In this document: piece by piece, positions 6,746-7,755 of the stretch
How the letters are laid out: every line of letters begins with the position of its first letter
Numbering within the stretch: position 1 is the stretch's first letter
NCBI GenBank assembly: GCA_045616505.1
Contig: JAZLGV010000103.1
Span: 1 to 7,755 of the forward strand
Length of the DNA: 7,755 nt
From: JAKSUT01 sp045616505
Lineage (GTDB): Bacteria; Cyanobacteriota; Vampirovibrionia; Gastranaerophilales; Gastranaerophilaceae
Reading direction: 5' to 3'
The notes under the pieces: generated by a model
Told to the model about the DNA's origin: nothing
The model's input: only the letters and a program-made list of their open reading frames with translations
Database searches by the model: none
Translations under genes and position numbers: made by a program

Positions 6746-7597
6746 ATGAGAGATTTTAATAAATGACTAGGTAATTTTAGAGAAAGCATTGCTGATTATA
6801 AATATTATGTTGATTTTCCATCAGTAATTTCACATGTTAAAAAATATCAAAAAGAACTTAAATTGCTTGACTCTTTAATAGGTTCAAAAAACATTGAAAA
6901 TGATTTTTTAAAAATAGTTAAACAAAATCCCAATGTTTTAAAATGTATTCCTCCAATGCTTGCAAAAAGAGAAAACATTATTCCATGTACTGACAATGAC
7001 GGCACTATAAAATATGATTTTAATTCATTAAAATTATCCGTTAATCAGTATTTAACTTTTATGACGAAAACAGGTCTTTTTGATTTACTTCAGAATAGAC
7101 TTGTTGGTAGCTTATCAGATTATCTATTGGGTGTAGAAACTGGATTGAATTCTAATGCAAGAAAAAATCGTGGTGGTCACCTAATGGAAGACCTTGTTGA
7201 AAAATTCATTGTAAAGGCAGGATTTACAAGAAATAAAACTTACTACAAGGAAATGTATTTATCCGACTTAGAAAAAAAGTTTAATCTCAATTTGAGCAAT
7301 CTATCAAATAATGGAGATGTAGCAAAAAGATTTGATTTTGTGATAATTGGCAAAAAATGTGTTTATGCTTGTGAATGCAACTTTTATGCTGGTGGTGGCT
7401 CAAAGTTAAATGAAACTGCGAGAAGTTATAAAGCATTAGCTATAGAATCAAAAGGAATTAAAGGTTTCAAATTTGTTTGATTTACTGATGGTATTGGTTG
7501 ATTATCAGCTAAAAACAATCTAAAGGAAACTTTTGATGTACTTGATGATCTTTATAATATTGATGAACTTGAAAATGGAATATTGAAAAAATTCTAA
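6746..7597 (+). CDS. DpnII/MboI-family type II restriction endonuclease (GATC)
   Basis: The 283-aa frame runs from ATG to TAA, close to DpnII's usual size (about 288 aa), with three TGA-Trp codons (residue 7 and two near residues 245-252). The AGGAG ribosome-binding site at 6735-6739 overlaps the methyltransferase stop codon, 6 nt before the ATG. Recognisable blocks are ARKNRGGHLMEDLVE (Glu148), KRFDFVI with Asp197, and ACECNFYAGGGSKLNETARSYK, where Glu210 and Asn212 fit the second half of a PD-(D/E)XK-like site with Asn in place of Lys. The enzyme should cleave unmethylated GATC in incoming DNA as a cytoplasmic dimer (family knowledge). Being second in the operon delays it relative to the methyltransferase. 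The frame looks intact and probably active. Confidence 0.93.
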
Positions 7598-7646
7598 AAA
7601 ACTCAACGAAATCTTATCAATAACCACTCGAAATTCAAAAAAATTT

Positions 7647-7685
7647 AAAAAATCGCTAAAATTGGTTAAAACCTAGCGATTTTTT
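7647..7685. terminator. terminator after the restriction-modification unit, probably bidirectional
   Basis: A perfect 12-bp outer stem, AAAAAATCGCTA (7647-7658) with TAGCGATTTTTT (7674-7685), encloses an inner GGTT-AA-AACC hairpin with a 5-nt bulge. T runs follow the stem on the plus strand and, by symmetry, on the minus strand, so it could also end transcription entering from the right. It lies 50 nt after the endonuclease stop. Confidence 0.85.
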
Positions 7686-7755
7686 AGATAAATAATGGAA
7701 TATTGATAAATTATATTTATGTAATAAATATATTTATTGTTAATAAAATTGTTAA
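7686..7755. other. AT-rich intergenic end of window
   Basis: There is no start codon with a ribosome-binding site and no convincing ORF here. It contains a 16-bp perfect palindrome, AATAAATATATTTATT (7723-7738), which in DNA this AT-rich may be chance. It may hold the start of a promoter for a gene beyond the window. Confidence 0.4.

Noticed and set aside
64..7755. tRNA-Phe as attachment site of an integrated element
   Set aside because: No repeat of the tRNA 3' end was found in the window and no integrase gene is present.
1..7755. CRISPR array, insertion sequence or rRNA
   Set aside because: No regularly spaced repeats, transposase motifs or rRNA sequence were seen.

Overview
The window is AT-rich DNA from a bacterium that reads UGA as tryptophan (translation table 4), so most likely a mollicute (Mycoplasma, Spiroplasma or a relative). 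Six of the seven protein genes are cut by in-frame TGA codons under the standard code and become single open frames of plausible family length when TGA is read as Trp (about 19 TGA against 4 TGG). Sub-ORFs ending at TGA are therefore fragments of longer genes, not separate or frameshifted genes.

Layout. (1) 1-139: the 3' part of tRNA-Asp(GUC) and a complete tRNA-Phe(GAA), the end of a tRNA cluster, followed by a hairpin. (2) 251-616: a basic 121-aa protein of unknown function. A 30-bp perfect AT palindrome and a clear intrinsic terminator (688-715) follow it. (3) 782-5635: a tightly packed operon of four genes. These are a small XRE-type helix-turn-helix regulator, a 687-aa AIPR-family (abortive infection) protein, a 756-aa Z1-domain superfamily II helicase-like ATPase, and a 106-aa protein I do not recognise. 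Genes overlap or sit 1 nt apart. The promoter carries three copies of a 6-bp half-site around the -10 box, and an intrinsic terminator overlaps the last stop codon. (4) 5657-7597: a separate two-gene type II restriction-modification unit specific for GATC. It has a helix-turn-helix/Dam-type N6-adenine methyltransferase fusion and a DpnII/MboI-type endonuclease. A perfect inverted repeat fills the space between its -10 box and its start codon and looks like the site for self-repression. (5) 7598-7755: a strong, probably bidirectional terminator and AT-rich sequence with no gene seen.

The region is a compact defence island beside tRNA genes. The GATC module is a recognisable restriction-modification system with built-in transcriptional control. 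The AIPR-Z1 operon is the less described part. AIPR and Z1 are known to co-occur in restriction-like operons that also carry a MORC/MutL-type ATPase, a PD-(D/E)XK nuclease and a DNA methyltransferase. Here the operon is bounded at both ends by terminators and has none of these, only a regulator and a small unknown protein. It may be a minimal stand-alone version, or it may rely on the neighbouring Dam methyltransferase for self/non-self marking; both ideas are inference.
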